The notes: generated by a model from the sequence alone, not told the origin. Positions 37,681 to 46,969 are shown, counted from the first letter of the stretch. The stretch: 64,000 nucleotides of DNA from Anaerolineae bacterium (GCA_013314735.1 JABUFD010000006.1:62001-126000); one strand, 5' to 3'. Numbers and translations are program-made.

Positions 37681-40548
37681 ATGAGATTGTTCCGCCGATT
37701 TTGGGCGTTGTGTATTGTTTCTTTACTGCTGGTATCCAGCCTGACCCAGGCGCTGCCGATCCGGGCTGCGGTGCCTGGTGCGGCGGATGCCCAGTCGATT
37801 GCGCACAACAAGGCGGAAATGATGCTGGCAGAGATGAGTACCCCTGAAAAGGTCGGCCAGTTGTTCCTGCTCGGATTCCGCGGCAATGACACCGGCCGGG
37901 ATGCGCTGATCACCAGCCTGGTCCAGGATTACCACATCGGCGGGGTGGTGCTTTCCAGCGCCAATGACAACTTCCAACCCGGGCAAAACCCGGCCGCAGA
38001 AGCGGCTGCGCTGATCGAAGACCTGCAAAGCGTGGAATGGGACACTTCCAACCAGAATGAAACACTGGACCAACCCTCCGGTGACCAGTACATTCCGCTC
38101 TATATTGGCATCAGCCAGCCGGGGGACAGTGCCCCCCAGGACCAGATCTTCGATGAGCTGACAATCCTGCCCAGCCTGATGGCAATCGGTGCCACCTGGG
38201 ATACCAACACCGCTTACCAGACGGGCGCTGTGTTGGGCCAGGAATTATCCGCGCTGGGCTTCAACTTCCTGCTGGGTCCCGCGCTGGACGTGGTGGAAGG
38301 GGACAGCCTGCGCCTGGGGATTAATTCGTTTGGCGCCAGCCCGGCCTGGGTGGGCAGCCTGGGACAGCACTACATCGAAGGCATCCACACCGGTGCTGGC
38401 AACCGGATGACCGTCATCGCCCGTACCTTTCCCGGCAGCGGCGGGGCAGACCGCGCAACCACCACGGAAGTGGCCACTGTGCTGAAAACCTGGGAGACGC
38501 TGGACAGCGTGGACCTGCAGCCGTTCTACGCGGTCACCGGCGGTGCGCCGGAGGCCGTGATGCAGGCTGACGGCCTGCTGCTCTCGCATATCCGCTACCA
38601 GGCGCTGCAGGGCACCATCCGCCCCACCACCCGCCCGGTCACGCTGGACGGCGAGGCGATGCAAACCCTGTTCTCCCAACCCATGCTGGGCTCGTGGGAA
38701 GCTTCCGGCGGGCTGGTGGTTTCTGACAACCTGGCCAGCCTCTCCATCCGCAAATTCTTTGACCCGCTCAATTTCACTTTTGATGCGCGCCAGGTCACCA
38801 GTTCAGCCCTGATCGCCGGCAATGACCTGTTGATCCTGGACGGGCTGGTTTCGGGTTCGGATGAAAGCAGCTACCTGCTGCTGGTGGATACGCTGACCTT
38901 TTTTGCGCAGAAATACGAGGATGACCCGGTTTTTGCCGAACATGTGGACCAATCTGTACTGAAGATTCTCGCCAGCAAATACACCCTGTACGATAATTTT
39001 GAACTGGAAACCGTGCTGCCTGGCGAAAACGCGCGCGCCACGATCGGCGAGGCGCGGGCGATGGTATTCAATGTGGCGCAGAACGCGGTCACACTTCTCA
39101 GTCCTGACCTGGCAGATTTGAACAATGTCCTGCCGGATGTGCCCGCCAGCCGCGAACGAATCCTGTTCATCTCCGACACACTATCCGCACGGCAATGTAC
39201 GCGCTGTGAAGCGCAGACGGTATTTTCTGAACGCGGCCTGATGGATGCGGTGCTGCGCCTGTATGGTCCGCAGGGCAGCGGCCAGGTGCTCGCCAACCGC
39301 CTTTCGAGCTATTCGTTTGCCGCGCTGCGAGCCTACCTGGACGACACCCAGATGGAATTTGAGCATCCCGTGCTGGAGGAGCTTCAGCTGGCGGATTGGG
39401 TGGTGTTTTCGATGCTGGATGTTGACAATGCCCGTGCCGCATCCCAGGCGCTCAAGCTGCTGCTGGCACAAAAGCCAGACCTGCTGCGGGATAAGAAGGT
39501 GGTGGTATTCGCCTTTAACAATCCCGCCCAATTGGATGCGACTGAAATTTCCAACATCTCAGCCTATTACGCGCTGTATGCCAAGGCGGACGAATTTGTC
39601 GATGTGGCAGCACGTGTGCTATTCAAGGACCTGCCGCTGAACGGCGCGCTGCCGATTTCCCTGCCGGCGATTGGTTATGATGTCAGCCAGGCAATCCAGC
39701 CTGATCCCAACCAGGTGATCCCGCTGGAACTGGACCTGGAAACCCTGGCAACCATGCTGGCCGCCCAGGAGGGCGCTTTGGAACCGACGCCGATTGCCGC
39801 TGAAGAAGAACCACTGGAAACCCCCACCCCCACCATGGAACCTGCCCCAGCCTTCCAGGTCAATGACCAGATTCCCCTGGTGGCCGGGCCGATTTATGAC
39901 CACAACGGCAACCTGGTGCCGGATGGCACGGTGGTGCAGTTCCAGGCGGTGTTGTATACCGACAGCCCCGGGCTGACCCAGGTGATCAACACCAGAACCA
40001 CGCGCGGGATGGCACGCGCCGTATTTCCCATCCAGCGCAGCGGCTTGATGGAAATCCGCGTGATCAGTGAACCGGCACAACTTTCATCCGTCCTGCAGAT
40101 TGATGTGCCCAGCGAGGGCAACGCGCTGATCATGGAGGTAACCCCCCTGCCGCCGGCGGAACGCACCCCGCCGACCGCCTTCCCCACCTTCACGCTGGAG
40201 CCGACCGTGACGGTGACGCCCAGCCCCACCGTGACCCCCCAGCCGGGGCCGGTCAATCCGCAGCCGCAGGCCGAGGAGTGGATTATGGGGATGGCGCTTT
40301 CGTGGGTGTATGGGTTTGCCGCGTTTGTGGCAGTCTACCGCAACCACAACCTGCGCTGGCAGGCGCGGCGCGGCCTGCTGGTGACCATCACCAGCATTGT
40401 GGGGTATTCCTACCTGGCATTGAATCTGCCGGGCGCCAAATGGCTGTTCAATGCCACCAATGGCATGTGGTCAACCCTGATCGTGTGCTCGATCGGCGCG
40501 CTGGTGGGTTTCCTGCTGGGTTGGGTGTGGCGCCACGAATTTGAGTAA
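37681..40548 (+). CDS. Membrane-anchored glycoside hydrolase family 3-like protein with degenerate catalytic motif
   Basis: A 955-residue extracytoplasmic protein. Residues 1-30 are a signal peptide. Residues 45-370 form a GH3 N-terminal barrel (KAEMMLAEMSTPEKVGQLFLLGFRG, GPALDVVEGDS, and GGLVVSDNLASLSI, where the Asp of SDN is in the nucleophile position). The NagZ KHFPGHGxxxxDSH dyad is changed to ARTFPGSGGADRAT, so catalysis by the NagZ mechanism is doubtful. A second GH3 C-like domain, a TP-rich linker, an Ig/Big_1-like segment and about three C-terminal membrane helices follow. The ATG at 37681 starts at the signal peptide. It may act as a carbohydrate-binding or altered hydrolase. Confidence 0.82.
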   Translation: MRLFRRFWALCIVSLLLVSSLTQALPIRAAVPGAADAQSIAHNKAEMMLAEMSTPEKVGQLFLLGFRGNDTGRDALITSLVQDYHIGGVVLSSANDNFQPGQNPAAEAAALIEDLQSVEWDTSNQNETLDQPSGDQYIPLYIGISQPGDSAPQDQIFDELTILPSLMAIGATWDTNTAYQTGAVLGQELSALGFNFLLGPALDVVEGDSLRLGINSFGASPAWVGSLGQHYIEGIHTGAGNRMTVIARTFPGSGGADRATTTEVATVLKTWETLDSVDLQPFYAVTGGAPEAVMQADGLLLSHIRYQALQGTIRPTTRPVTLDGEAMQTLFSQPMLGSWEASGGLVVSDNLASLSIRKFFDPLNFTFDARQVTSSALIAGNDLLILDGLVSGSDESSYLLLVDTLTFFAQKYEDDPVFAEHVDQSVLKILASKYTLYDNFELETVLPGENARATIGEARAMVFNVAQNAVTLLSPDLADLNNVLPDVPASRERILFISDTLSARQCTRCEAQTVFSERGLMDAVLRLYGPQGSGQVLANRLSSYSFAALRAYLDDTQMEFEHPVLEELQLADWVVFSMLDVDNARAASQALKLLLAQKPDLLRDKKVVVFAFNNPAQLDATEISNISAYYALYAKADEFVDVAARVLFKDLPLNGALPISLPAIGYDVSQAIQPDPNQVIPLELDLETLATMLAAQEGALEPTPIAAEEEPLETPTPTMEPAPAFQVNDQIPLVAGPIYDHNGNLVPDGTVVQFQAVLYTDSPGLTQVINTRTTRGMARAVFPIQRSGLMEIRVISEPAQLSSVLQIDVPSEGNALIMEVTPLPPAERTPPTAFPTFTLEPTVTVTPSPTVTPQPGPVNPQPQAEEWIMGMALSWVYGFAAFVAVYRNHNLRWQARRGLLVTITSIVGYSYLALNLPGAKWLFNATNGMWSTLIVCSIGALVGFLLGWVWRHEFE

Positions 40549-40635
40549 ACACCGGATTGCGGCGACCTTTGTTCGGTTCCGAACCACCTTCTACCACTGG
40601 CGTTCGCCATGCCAGCCCCAAATGACTGGGCAGCG

Positions 40636-42045
40636 TTATGCCGGGCGGGGAATCACTTGTTCGGCGGGGGCACCCAGGGTGGGATCGCGGAAGTAGACAT
40701 GCCCGGCCAGCGGGTCCTCCCAGGCGTCGAGGCGTGCTTTCAGCTTCGCTTTCAGGTCTGTCATCACTGCCGCGCAGGCGGGGTCTTCAGCGCGGTTGAT
40801 CAATTCCTCGGGGTCTTCGCTGAGGTGGTAGAGTTCATCCTCGGCGGTCAGGTTCCACACCAGTTTCCATTCCGCGGTGCGCAGCATGCGCTGGCTGTAG
40901 AGGCCGAACTGTGCGCCGTTGAAGCTGGCACTGACGGAATCGGGCCAGTCGGCGGGGGTGACCCCTTGCAGCAGCGGCAGCAGCGAACGCCCCATGAACT
41001 GCGGCAGCGGCGGCAGGCCGGCCAGGTCCATCAGGGTGGGCGGCAGGTCGAGAGTGTGGTTGCAGAAGGCCTCGATGCGGCTGCCGGGCGCGATGGCGCG
41101 CGAGTAACGCAGGATCAGCGGCACGCGGGTGACATCATCATACAGGACGTAATGCTTGTCGAGCATACGGTGCGCGCCGCACAGGTCGCCGTGGTCTGAG
41201 GTATAGATCACCAGGGTGTCATCGAGGATGCCCAGCTGCTCCAATGCCGCCAGCATGCGCCCGACCGCGTCATCGATCTGGCTGATGATGCCATAGTACA
41301 GCGCCGCGGTGTTGGACCAGTCTTCCCAGGTGTAGTGTTCCAGCCCCCAGTTGCGCAGCTGCTGGCGCTGGATGTAAGGCTTGCCGTTGAGATCATCGTT
41401 GAAATTACCCCATTGCGGAATATCCTGCGGTTGGTACATCGCGGCAAACGGTTCCGCCGGGCGGCAGGGGAGGTGCGGCTCGTGGAAGGCCACCTGCAAA
41501 TGCCAGGGGCGGCCGCCGGCATGCAGTTGCTGGATGGTCTCGACGGCCGCTTGCGCTTCGAGGTGGGTGCGGGTTTGCTCCAGCGGCAGGGGGTCCGGTT
41601 CACCCATGTAACCGCTACGGTAGGCAGGCATCTGCCGGGCGAACTGTGCCTTGAAGACGGGCACATCGCCGTCGTAGCTGTCGTAGCCGTAATCGGTGGG
41701 TTTGTGGCTTTTGCTGGCGTGCCATTTGCCGATGAAGGCGGTCTGGTAACCGGCTTGCTGCAAGGCGCGCGGCCAGGTGGGGGTTTCGGGATCGATCCAG
41801 CGCGTGGCGTAGCGCAGGTCATAATTCCAATAGGCGCCCAGTTTTTCCTCCTTGACGCCGGTCAGCATCGCCTGGCGCGCCGGGCAGCAGGCCGGCAGGG
41901 TGGTGTGCGCCTGGTGAAAGGCGGCCCCTTCCGCCGCCAGGCGGTCGAGGTTGGGGGTGTGAATCGGGAATTTGCCGACAAAACCGCAGCAATCATAGCG
42001 ATGCTGGTCAACGAGGATCAACAGGATATTGGGATGTGTACTCAT
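40636..42045 (-). CDS. Sulfatase (Cys-type, alkaline phosphatase superfamily)
   Basis: A 469-residue sulfatase that removes sulfate esters from a carbohydrate or related substrate. It starts MSTHPNILLILVDQHRYD, carrying the first calcium-ligand Asp. The signature CCPARQAMLTG gives Cys53-x-Pro-x-Arg57, the site converted to formylglycine. FIGKWH and the metal-binding TSDHGDLCGAH follow. It lacks a signal peptide, so it is probably cytoplasmic. A formylglycine-generating enzyme would be needed and is not in this window. The ATG at 42045 has a TACAAT box 6 nt upstream, which suggests a leaderless mRNA. It neighbours a GH3-like protein, consistent with glycan use. Substrate unknown. Confidence 0.92.
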   Translation of the reverse strand: MSTHPNILLILVDQHRYDCCGFVGKFPIHTPNLDRLAAEGAAFHQAHTTLPACCPARQAMLTGVKEEKLGAYWNYDLRYATRWIDPETPTWPRALQQAGYQTAFIGKWHASKSHKPTDYGYDSYDGDVPVFKAQFARQMPAYRSGYMGEPDPLPLEQTRTHLEAQAAVETIQQLHAGGRPWHLQVAFHEPHLPCRPAEPFAAMYQPQDIPQWGNFNDDLNGKPYIQRQQLRNWGLEHYTWEDWSNTAALYYGIISQIDDAVGRMLAALEQLGILDDTLVIYTSDHGDLCGAHRMLDKHYVLYDDVTRVPLILRYSRAIAPGSRIEAFCNHTLDLPPTLMDLAGLPPLPQFMGRSLLPLLQGVTPADWPDSVSASFNGAQFGLYSQRMLRTAEWKLVWNLTAEDELYHLSEDPEELINRAEDPACAAVMTDLKAKLKARLDAWEDPLAGHVYFRDPTLGAPAEQVIPRPA

Positions 42046-42051
42046 GCCGCT

Positions 42052-42057
42052 ATTGTA
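42052..42057 (-). promoter_or_regulatory. -10 box for a leaderless sulfatase gene
   Basis: On the reverse strand, TACAAT is followed by 6 nt and the ATG at 42045. There is no ribosome-binding site. Confidence 0.6.
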
Positions 42058-42138
42058 CTGCGGTTGGCAGGGGAGTGGCGCAAATGAAAATGCGTTTCAA
42101 CGGTGGCGTTGTGCCTCGCTGGCACAACCCGGGGTTGT

Positions 42139-42789
42139 TTAGCGCTTTGTCAACCCGTCCAGCAGCCAGCGCTGCTGCGTGGCATCATAATTGAAGTGCG
42201 CGTCAAAATCATACGGGTAACCGGTGCAATCTGCGCCGACCTTGTAGACGTAGTGCGCGGCGATTTTGGCGTAGCTGCCGGTATCGGTGAGGACACGGAT
42301 ATCGGAAAGCTCGATCTCGCACAGGTCCATGTCCTCGTAGCCTTCTTCGAAATCGGAGAACAGGTTGTCGTGCATGTTGAGGCGGTAGGCATAGGTGAGG
42401 TTGTTCCAGGCAGAAGCGTAATCGCCGCGGTTGATGGCGTCAAAGTACACGTGCAGGAAGTGTGAACCCGGTTCGCCGGTGATGATATCCGCCGCCGGGA
42501 CGGGGGTATTGGTGGCGGTGGCGGTCGGCTGCTGGGTGGCAGTGGCTTCGGCGGTGGGGAGCGGAGTTTCGGTCGGCAGGGGGATTTCGGTGGCGGTGGC
42601 GGCGGGGGTGATGATCTCAACCTCGGCTTCGGTTGGCATGGCGGTGAGGGTTTGCGCCACGATCACCTCCACCAGGTCAACCACGGTGGGAGTTGAAACG
42701 GGTGCTTTATCGCGGTTGGGCAGGTTGCAGGCGCCCAACGCCAGCGCGCACAGGCAAAATACAACGATACGGAGGAACTGTTTTTTCAT
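42139..42789 (-). CDS. PT-rich lipoprotein with NTF2-like C-terminal domain
   Basis: A 216-residue lipoprotein. The signal peptide (MKKQFLRIVVFCLCALALGAC) ends in a lipobox with Cys21. A Thr/Pro/Ala-rich linker, residues 40-100, spaces the folded domain from the membrane. The last 110 residues (HFLHVYFDAINRGDYASAWNNLTYAYR onward) look like an NTF2/SnoaL-type alpha+beta fold. The ATG at 42789 is chosen because it begins the signal peptide; upstream residues in the same frame are not signal-like. The function is unknown. Such spacer lipoproteins are typical of Chloroflexota. A TATACT box lies about 50 bp upstream. Confidence 0.78.
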   Translation of the reverse strand: MKKQFLRIVVFCLCALALGACNLPNRDKAPVSTPTVVDLVEVIVAQTLTAMPTEAEVEIITPAATATEIPLPTETPLPTAEATATQQPTATATNTPVPAADIITGEPGSHFLHVYFDAINRGDYASAWNNLTYAYRLNMHDNLFSDFEEGYEDMDLCEIELSDIRVLTDTGSYAKIAAHYVYKVGADCTGYPYDFDAHFNYDATQQRWLLDGLTKR

Positions 42790-42921
42790 GACCAACCATC
42801 CTGTCACAAGCCGCCGGGGCGAACTACCGCCGGTTAATTCCAGTATAGCACGAATGCATACCTGCCTGATAGCACAACTCGTGCCAACTGGCACGGATGC
42901 CCGGCAGTGCGGATGACAGGC

Positions 42922-43398
42922 TTAGCGGTACCAGCCGTCTTTGAGGGCCTGCAATAGGGGCGGGTAGCGCTTGAGGGCGGCCTCTGCCGGCGGAATTTGC
43001 GAGGGGTTGGCAAAGCGCGTTCCCAGCACGAGGTAGATCAGGCTGCCCGCGCCGACCAGGATCGCGAACAGGATGCCGCCGGGGTGGGTGGGCTGTAAAC
43101 CGAACAGGAGCAGGTTCATCAGCAGCCCGCCGCCGATGCCCACGCCGAACAGCAGGATCAGGCTCAGGCGCCGGACACGACGCAGGCGCTGGTGAATACG
43201 GGCGCAGGCCGGGCAGCGGGGTACGGCAATTTCCACCTGTTCGGTGGTCTGGGCGGCGCCGCCGTTTTCACCGGACCTGTTCACGCTGCGCACCAGGCGC
43301 TGCGGGTAGGCGGATGCCGCTTCAGCGGGGGCGGACCCGCAGTAAAAACAAAGCCCCATGTCTTCGGGTACGGGCGGCTGGTTCTCAATTTCGCTCAT
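42922..43398 (-). CDS. Membrane protein with N-terminal zinc-binding Cys pairs, function unknown
   Basis: A 158-residue protein beginning MSEIENQPPVPEDMGLCFYCGSAPAEAA. One CxxC pair (CFYC) is followed about 50 residues later by a second (RCPACARIHQRLRR), which together would bind zinc. Two membrane helices follow (LSLILLFGVGIGGGLLMNLLLFGL and GGILFAILVGAGSLIYLVLG). The ATG at 43398 has GGAGG about seven bases upstream. No family could be named. The topology resembles small zinc-ribbon membrane proteins elsewhere in the window (18.8 kb). It is not obviously in an operon. Confidence 0.68.
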   Translation of the reverse strand: MSEIENQPPVPEDMGLCFYCGSAPAEAASAYPQRLVRSVNRSGENGGAAQTTEQVEIAVPRCPACARIHQRLRRVRRLSLILLFGVGIGGGLLMNLLLFGLQPTHPGGILFAILVGAGSLIYLVLGTRFANPSQIPPAEAALKRYPPLLQALKDGWYR

Positions 43399-43678
43399 CA
43401 CACGGCCCTCCTGGAATGACCTTTGCCTATGATTATTGACCCGATACGGTGGAAAGTCAAGCGGGGTAGCGGGGGTTTTTGGCTGGTTGAAATGGATGGC
43501 TACCTGGTTGAACAATACCCGGTAATAATTGGGTTTCAGTTGGCGGCATAAAAAAAGAAGCATACAAAAAGCCTGTATAATTCATCGTTGGTTTGCTATC
43601 ATGCCTGGCCTCAAGCAAGCAAACTCCGCGTGGTGCTGATTATGTGGTTAATCGCTGACAGCTTGTCATTTTCAAACA

Positions 43679-43708
43679 TTTTCCTCGCATGTCAATATGC
43701 GGGGAAAA
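43679..43708. repeat. 12-bp imperfect inverted repeat upstream of the CPBP gene
   Basis: TTTTCCTCGCAT (43679-43690) and ATGCGGGGAAAA (43697-43708) pair with one mismatch around a 6-nt loop. Another small repeat, TGACAGCTTGTCA, lies at 43656-43668. With the TATAAT around 43576 these may be leader hairpins of the downstream gene. Confidence 0.55.
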
Positions 43709-43733
43709 CATCCACACGAAAGGGTAGCATTGC

Positions 43734-44621
43734 ATGAAAAATAGGAGCACGAAGTTGGTTCTGGTGGGTATCATGACCCTGATTGCGTCATTGCTTCCAG
43801 ACATCATGATCAGAGAGTTGGTTGGGTTCCTTCCCCCCTGGTGGTTCCTGGCCAAAGGCGTTCTCCTTATCGCCGTCGTTATCTACCTTCTGGTTGGCCC
43901 CAGAGAGAGAAGTCTGGCAATGTACGGTGTTATCCTGACCACGGTTATCGTAGTGCAGATGATCACGAGCCGGATTGATATCTCTGCCTGGTGGCAGTCG
44001 CTCTTTCCATCGGGGAGTTTTAGCGGACAGTTCGGCGGTGCAATCTTGCTCAAGTTCCTGGGGATCATCCCGGTTGTGGGGTTGTTGCTGCTGTTGTACC
44101 GATCACCGTCCAGGGTCTATCTCGTGAAGGGCGATCTGTCGGTGAAGGCATCACGCATCGGTTGGCTTGGGATAGAGGAAGATAAGATCAGTTGGGGAAA
44201 ACTCTCTGTCATCTCGGCGTTGCTCATCGCCGCCGGCACTTTCCTGCTGACGTTGGCCACCGTAACTGGTTTCTCACTGTCATCGACCTTTTCCCGCTTA
44301 CCCTCACTTTTGCCGCTCATCGTCCTGTTCGCGCTTGTGAATTCCTTCAGTGAGGGCGTGGTTTACCGCAGTGCTGTGCTTGGCCCGCTCATGGAAGTGC
44401 TCCCAAAGGATTCCATTATCATCGTTGCAGCGGCATTTTTTGGATTCGCCCACTTTTACGGAGCGCCAGGCGGTATCATTGGGGTCATGATGAGCGGCGT
44501 ACTCGGTTGGTATATGTGTCGAAGCATGTACGAGACCCGGGGAATTGTCAGCGCATGGATCATCCATTTTTTCCAGGATATTGTCATTTTCTCGACGATC
44601 GCAGTTTTGGGGGGATTCTAG
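43734..44621 (+). CDS. CPBP intramembrane metalloprotease-like protein
   Basis: A 295-residue polytopic membrane protein. The C-terminal half shows the CPBP (Abi) motif order: FSEGVVYRS, corresponding to EExxxR; then FFGFAHFYG, giving FxxxH; and HFFQDIV, the third His with an Asp. The first Glu of the canonical EE pair is Ser here, so proteolysis may be altered or lost. CPBP proteins process membrane-bound peptides, including in bacteriocin self-immunity and prenyl-protein maturation. An AAAGGG site precedes the ATG, and a hairpin lies in the leader. No bacteriocin gene is nearby. Its substrate cannot be named. Confidence 0.78.
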   Translation: MKNRSTKLVLVGIMTLIASLLPDIMIRELVGFLPPWWFLAKGVLLIAVVIYLLVGPRERSLAMYGVILTTVIVVQMITSRIDISAWWQSLFPSGSFSGQFGGAILLKFLGIIPVVGLLLLLYRSPSRVYLVKGDLSVKASRIGWLGIEEDKISWGKLSVISALLIAAGTFLLTLATVTGFSLSSTFSRLPSLLPLIVLFALVNSFSEGVVYRSAVLGPLMEVLPKDSIIIVAAAFFGFAHFYGAPGGIIGVMMSGVLGWYMCRSMYETRGIVSAWIIHFFQDIVIFSTIAVLGGF

Positions 44622-44766
44622 GAGGTCTGCCCCGCATCGAGATAATTTCTGCCTGGCAATAAGCCGCAGGTGATATTTCTCCAATGTACGCTGTCAGGCA
44701 CCTGAAAATGGGCGTCGGACAGGTCAAAGAATTTAAGAACGAGATCGCCTTTTATTGTTCTCTGCT

Positions 44767-45354
44767 TCAATACCACTGCGCGTCTTCGCCGGGGATGCGG
44801 CGCACATCCGGGAAGTAGATGGTGGGGAAGGAGAAGTTCATCTGGGCGAATTGCCAGCCGGCTTCACCGCGCACCACCACCGCCGTCAGGCGCAACGGCC
44901 AGACGAAATCTTCACCACGCGAAAGTTCATAGAGGGTATTGCTGCCGCCGCGCAGGATGTAGAGCAGTTTCTGACGGGCAGTCATCGGGGCTTTTGCAGT
45001 GAATTCCTGCAGGTAATCCAGGAAACCCTGGTAGGTTTCCTCGCCCACATGCTCAGAAACCGTGGCGCTGACCGCAATCCAGCCCACATCGCCATGGGAA
45101 TGGATCGAGAGTGTGTCCATCTCCAGCCGCAGGTCGCCCCAGCCCTGCCAATCACCGGCGACAAGCGCGCGGGCGCTGTCGCGGTCGAGATACCATTCAC
45201 TCACTCCGGGGCGCTGGCCGCCGGTGCCGATCACCTCGCATTCGGGGGTGAAGAGTTGCATAAAGGCATCCACCTGCGCCTGGTCGCGCGCGATGTAGCC
45301 CTGCTGGAACTGGTCTACCAGGGCGTGGATGTGCTGGGTGTGTTTTTCATTCAT
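44767..45354 (-). CDS. SnoaL/NTF2-like protein, DUF4440-type
   Basis: A 195-residue soluble protein with a cone-shaped NTF2-like fold predicted from its pattern: HIHALVDQFQQGYIARDQAQVDAFMQLFTPECEVIGTGG at the N-terminus, then HSHGDVGWIAVSATVSEH, and a closing strand GWQFAQMNFSFPTIYFPDVR. The family includes ketosteroid-isomerase-like enzymes and many uncharacterised proteins. A long insertion with TARQKLLYILRGG is unusual. GCAGGAGG precedes the ATG, and a TATAAT box lies about 30 bp upstream. It is adjacent to the arsenic operon but shares no obvious link with it. Confidence 0.75.
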   Translation of the reverse strand: MNEKHTQHIHALVDQFQQGYIARDQAQVDAFMQLFTPECEVIGTGGQRPGVSEWYLDRDSARALVAGDWQGWGDLRLEMDTLSIHSHGDVGWIAVSATVSEHVGEETYQGFLDYLQEFTAKAPMTARQKLLYILRGGSNTLYELSRGEDFVWPLRLTAVVVRGEAGWQFAQMNFSFPTIYFPDVRRIPGEDAQWY

Positions 45355-45423
45355 GGTATAAGGGCCTCCTGCCGGTTTGGGTTGGGCGTATTATACAGCA
45401 GGTGGCCCCAGAGGGATAGGTTG

Positions 45424-45840
45424 TTACGCGTCGGTCTCCACGCCCAGGCGGTTGAGAACCTCCTGCACGCGCCGCCGGATCTCATCGCGTACGGCGTGGT
45501 AGCCTTCGTCATCGAGGTGCTTGGGGTCAGAGAGCGCCCAATCTTCGCGCGCGGCGGCACGTACGAACGGGCACGCATCACCGCAGCCCATGGTGGCGAC
45601 AAAATCAAATTCCACATCGGGCAGGTCATCGAGCGATTTGGAAGCATGCGTGGTCAGGTCGTAGCCCAGTTGTGCCATGGCGGCCACCGCGCGCGGGTTG
45701 ACCACACCGGAAGGCCGCGAACCGGCGCTATAGGCTTCCACCGCCGCACCGCCCAGCATGCGCGCGAAGGCTTCCGCCATCTGGCTGCGGTTGGAATTTT
45801 CTATACACACAAACAGGACTTTTCGAATGGGGTTGTTCAT
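45424..45840 (-). CDS. arsC: Arsenate reductase, low-molecular-weight phosphatase type
   Basis: The enzyme reduces arsenate to arsenite for export. The 138-residue protein carries the phosphatase-like P-loop VCIENSNRS (Cys12 to Arg18, C-x5-R) and a redox pair in MGCGDACP (Cys86, Cys90), followed by the DPKH general-acid region. This is the thioredoxin- or mycothiol-linked group rather than the glutaredoxin type. The ATG at 45840 is 76 bp after the end of acr3 in the same direction, so arsR-acr3-arsC form one operon. An upstream in-frame reading is not protein-like. Length is normal. Confidence 0.93.
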   Translation of the reverse strand: MNNPIRKVLFVCIENSNRSQMAEAFARMLGGAAVEAYSAGSRPSGVVNPRAVAAMAQLGYDLTTHASKSLDDLPDVEFDFVATMGCGDACPFVRAAAREDWALSDPKHLDDEGYHAVRDEIRRRVQEVLNRLGVETDA

Positions 45841-45916
45841 TGGGCATTCTCCTCGGGAATGGGGGTGCAGCAGGTTGTTCGATTCTGCATGACGCTGGAT
45901 CATGGTTGGAAGTACA

Positions 45917-46969
45917 TTAATCGCCGCCAAAGCTTTCCTCAACAACGGTGAATTGTTGTAATTGCAGCTGTCGATCTCGCCAGAACCCGCGCTTCCCCAG
46001 CCAGCGTCCAAGGTATACCAGCCCCAGCATGACGGGGACTTCCCAGAACAATCCCATCGTCGTGCCCAGGGCTGCCATGGAACCCACACCATAGATCGAA
46101 ACCGCGGTGGCAATGGCAATTTCAAAATGGCTCGAAGAGCCGATCAGGACCGTGATAATGCCTTCGCGGTATCTCAAGCCGAACAGGCGGGTGATGATCA
46201 GGTTGAAACTTACCACGATCACAAATCCCAACAGCAATGGAACCGATACCAACAGCAGCTGATCGAAATTGTTCAACAGAACGTCACCATTCAATGAAAA
46301 CAACACCACCAGCGTCATCAGCAATGCGCCGATGGAGACTTTACCCACTGCCGGTTTGTAGCGGCTATCAAACCACACCTGGCCCTTCCATCTGATCAGC
46401 AGGCGTTTACTGAAAAATGCCAGTACCAGGGGGAGTCCAATGAACACCAGGGCTGAGATCAACAGACTCACCCGGTCGATGGGAATATTCTGAATACCGG
46501 TCAACAGTGAAACCACCGGCACATACAGGAACATGATCGTGATCGTATTGATACTGGTGTTGATCACATTTTGTTCCTGGTTTCCTTCCGCCAGTTTGCC
46601 CCATACCAGCACCATGGCGGTACAGGGTGAAGAGCTTAACAAGATGATGGCCACCATCAGTTGCTCGCTCTCTTGCAGGAACAGCCTGGCCAGTACCATC
46701 CCGACAATGGGGGCGATGATCCAGTTGGAGAACAAAGCCAGCAGAATGGGTTTTGGCTGCTCTTTCAACTTTTTGACCTCAGACATTTGCAGGTTCATCA
46801 ATGCCGGGTACATCATCAGGAACAGGCAAATGCCAATCGGGATGGAAATTCCGCGGATTTGCCAGGAATCAATTGTTTCACCAAGGCCCGGCACTGTCTG
46901 GGAAAGCAGCAAACCCAGTCCCATGCACAATAGCACCCATAAAAATAAATACTTTTCAAACTTGCTCAT
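45917..46969 (-). CDS. acr3: Arsenite efflux transporter, ACR3 family
   Basis: Acr3 exports arsenite (and sometimes antimonite) using the proton gradient. The 350-residue membrane protein has ten hydrophobic helices. It contains the conserved helix with the substrate Cys (IILLSSSPCTAMVLVWGKL) and the closing GSSSHFEIAIATAVSIYGVGS segment with the conserved Glu. Two close ATGs are possible. The one at 46969 has AAGGAG eight bases upstream and is preferred over 46975, whose spacing would be only 2 bases. It lies between arsR (20 bp upstream) and arsC (76 bp downstream). Confidence 0.94.
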   Translation of the reverse strand: MSKFEKYLFLWVLLCMGLGLLLSQTVPGLGETIDSWQIRGISIPIGICLFLMMYPALMNLQMSEVKKLKEQPKPILLALFSNWIIAPIVGMVLARLFLQESEQLMVAIILLSSSPCTAMVLVWGKLAEGNQEQNVINTSINTITIMFLYVPVVSLLTGIQNIPIDRVSLLISALVFIGLPLVLAFFSKRLLIRWKGQVWFDSRYKPAVGKVSIGALLMTLVVLFSLNGDVLLNNFDQLLLVSVPLLLGFVIVVSFNLIITRLFGLRYREGIITVLIGSSSHFEIAIATAVSIYGVGSMAALGTTMGLFWEVPVMLGLVYLGRWLGKRGFWRDRQLQLQQFTVVEESFGGD

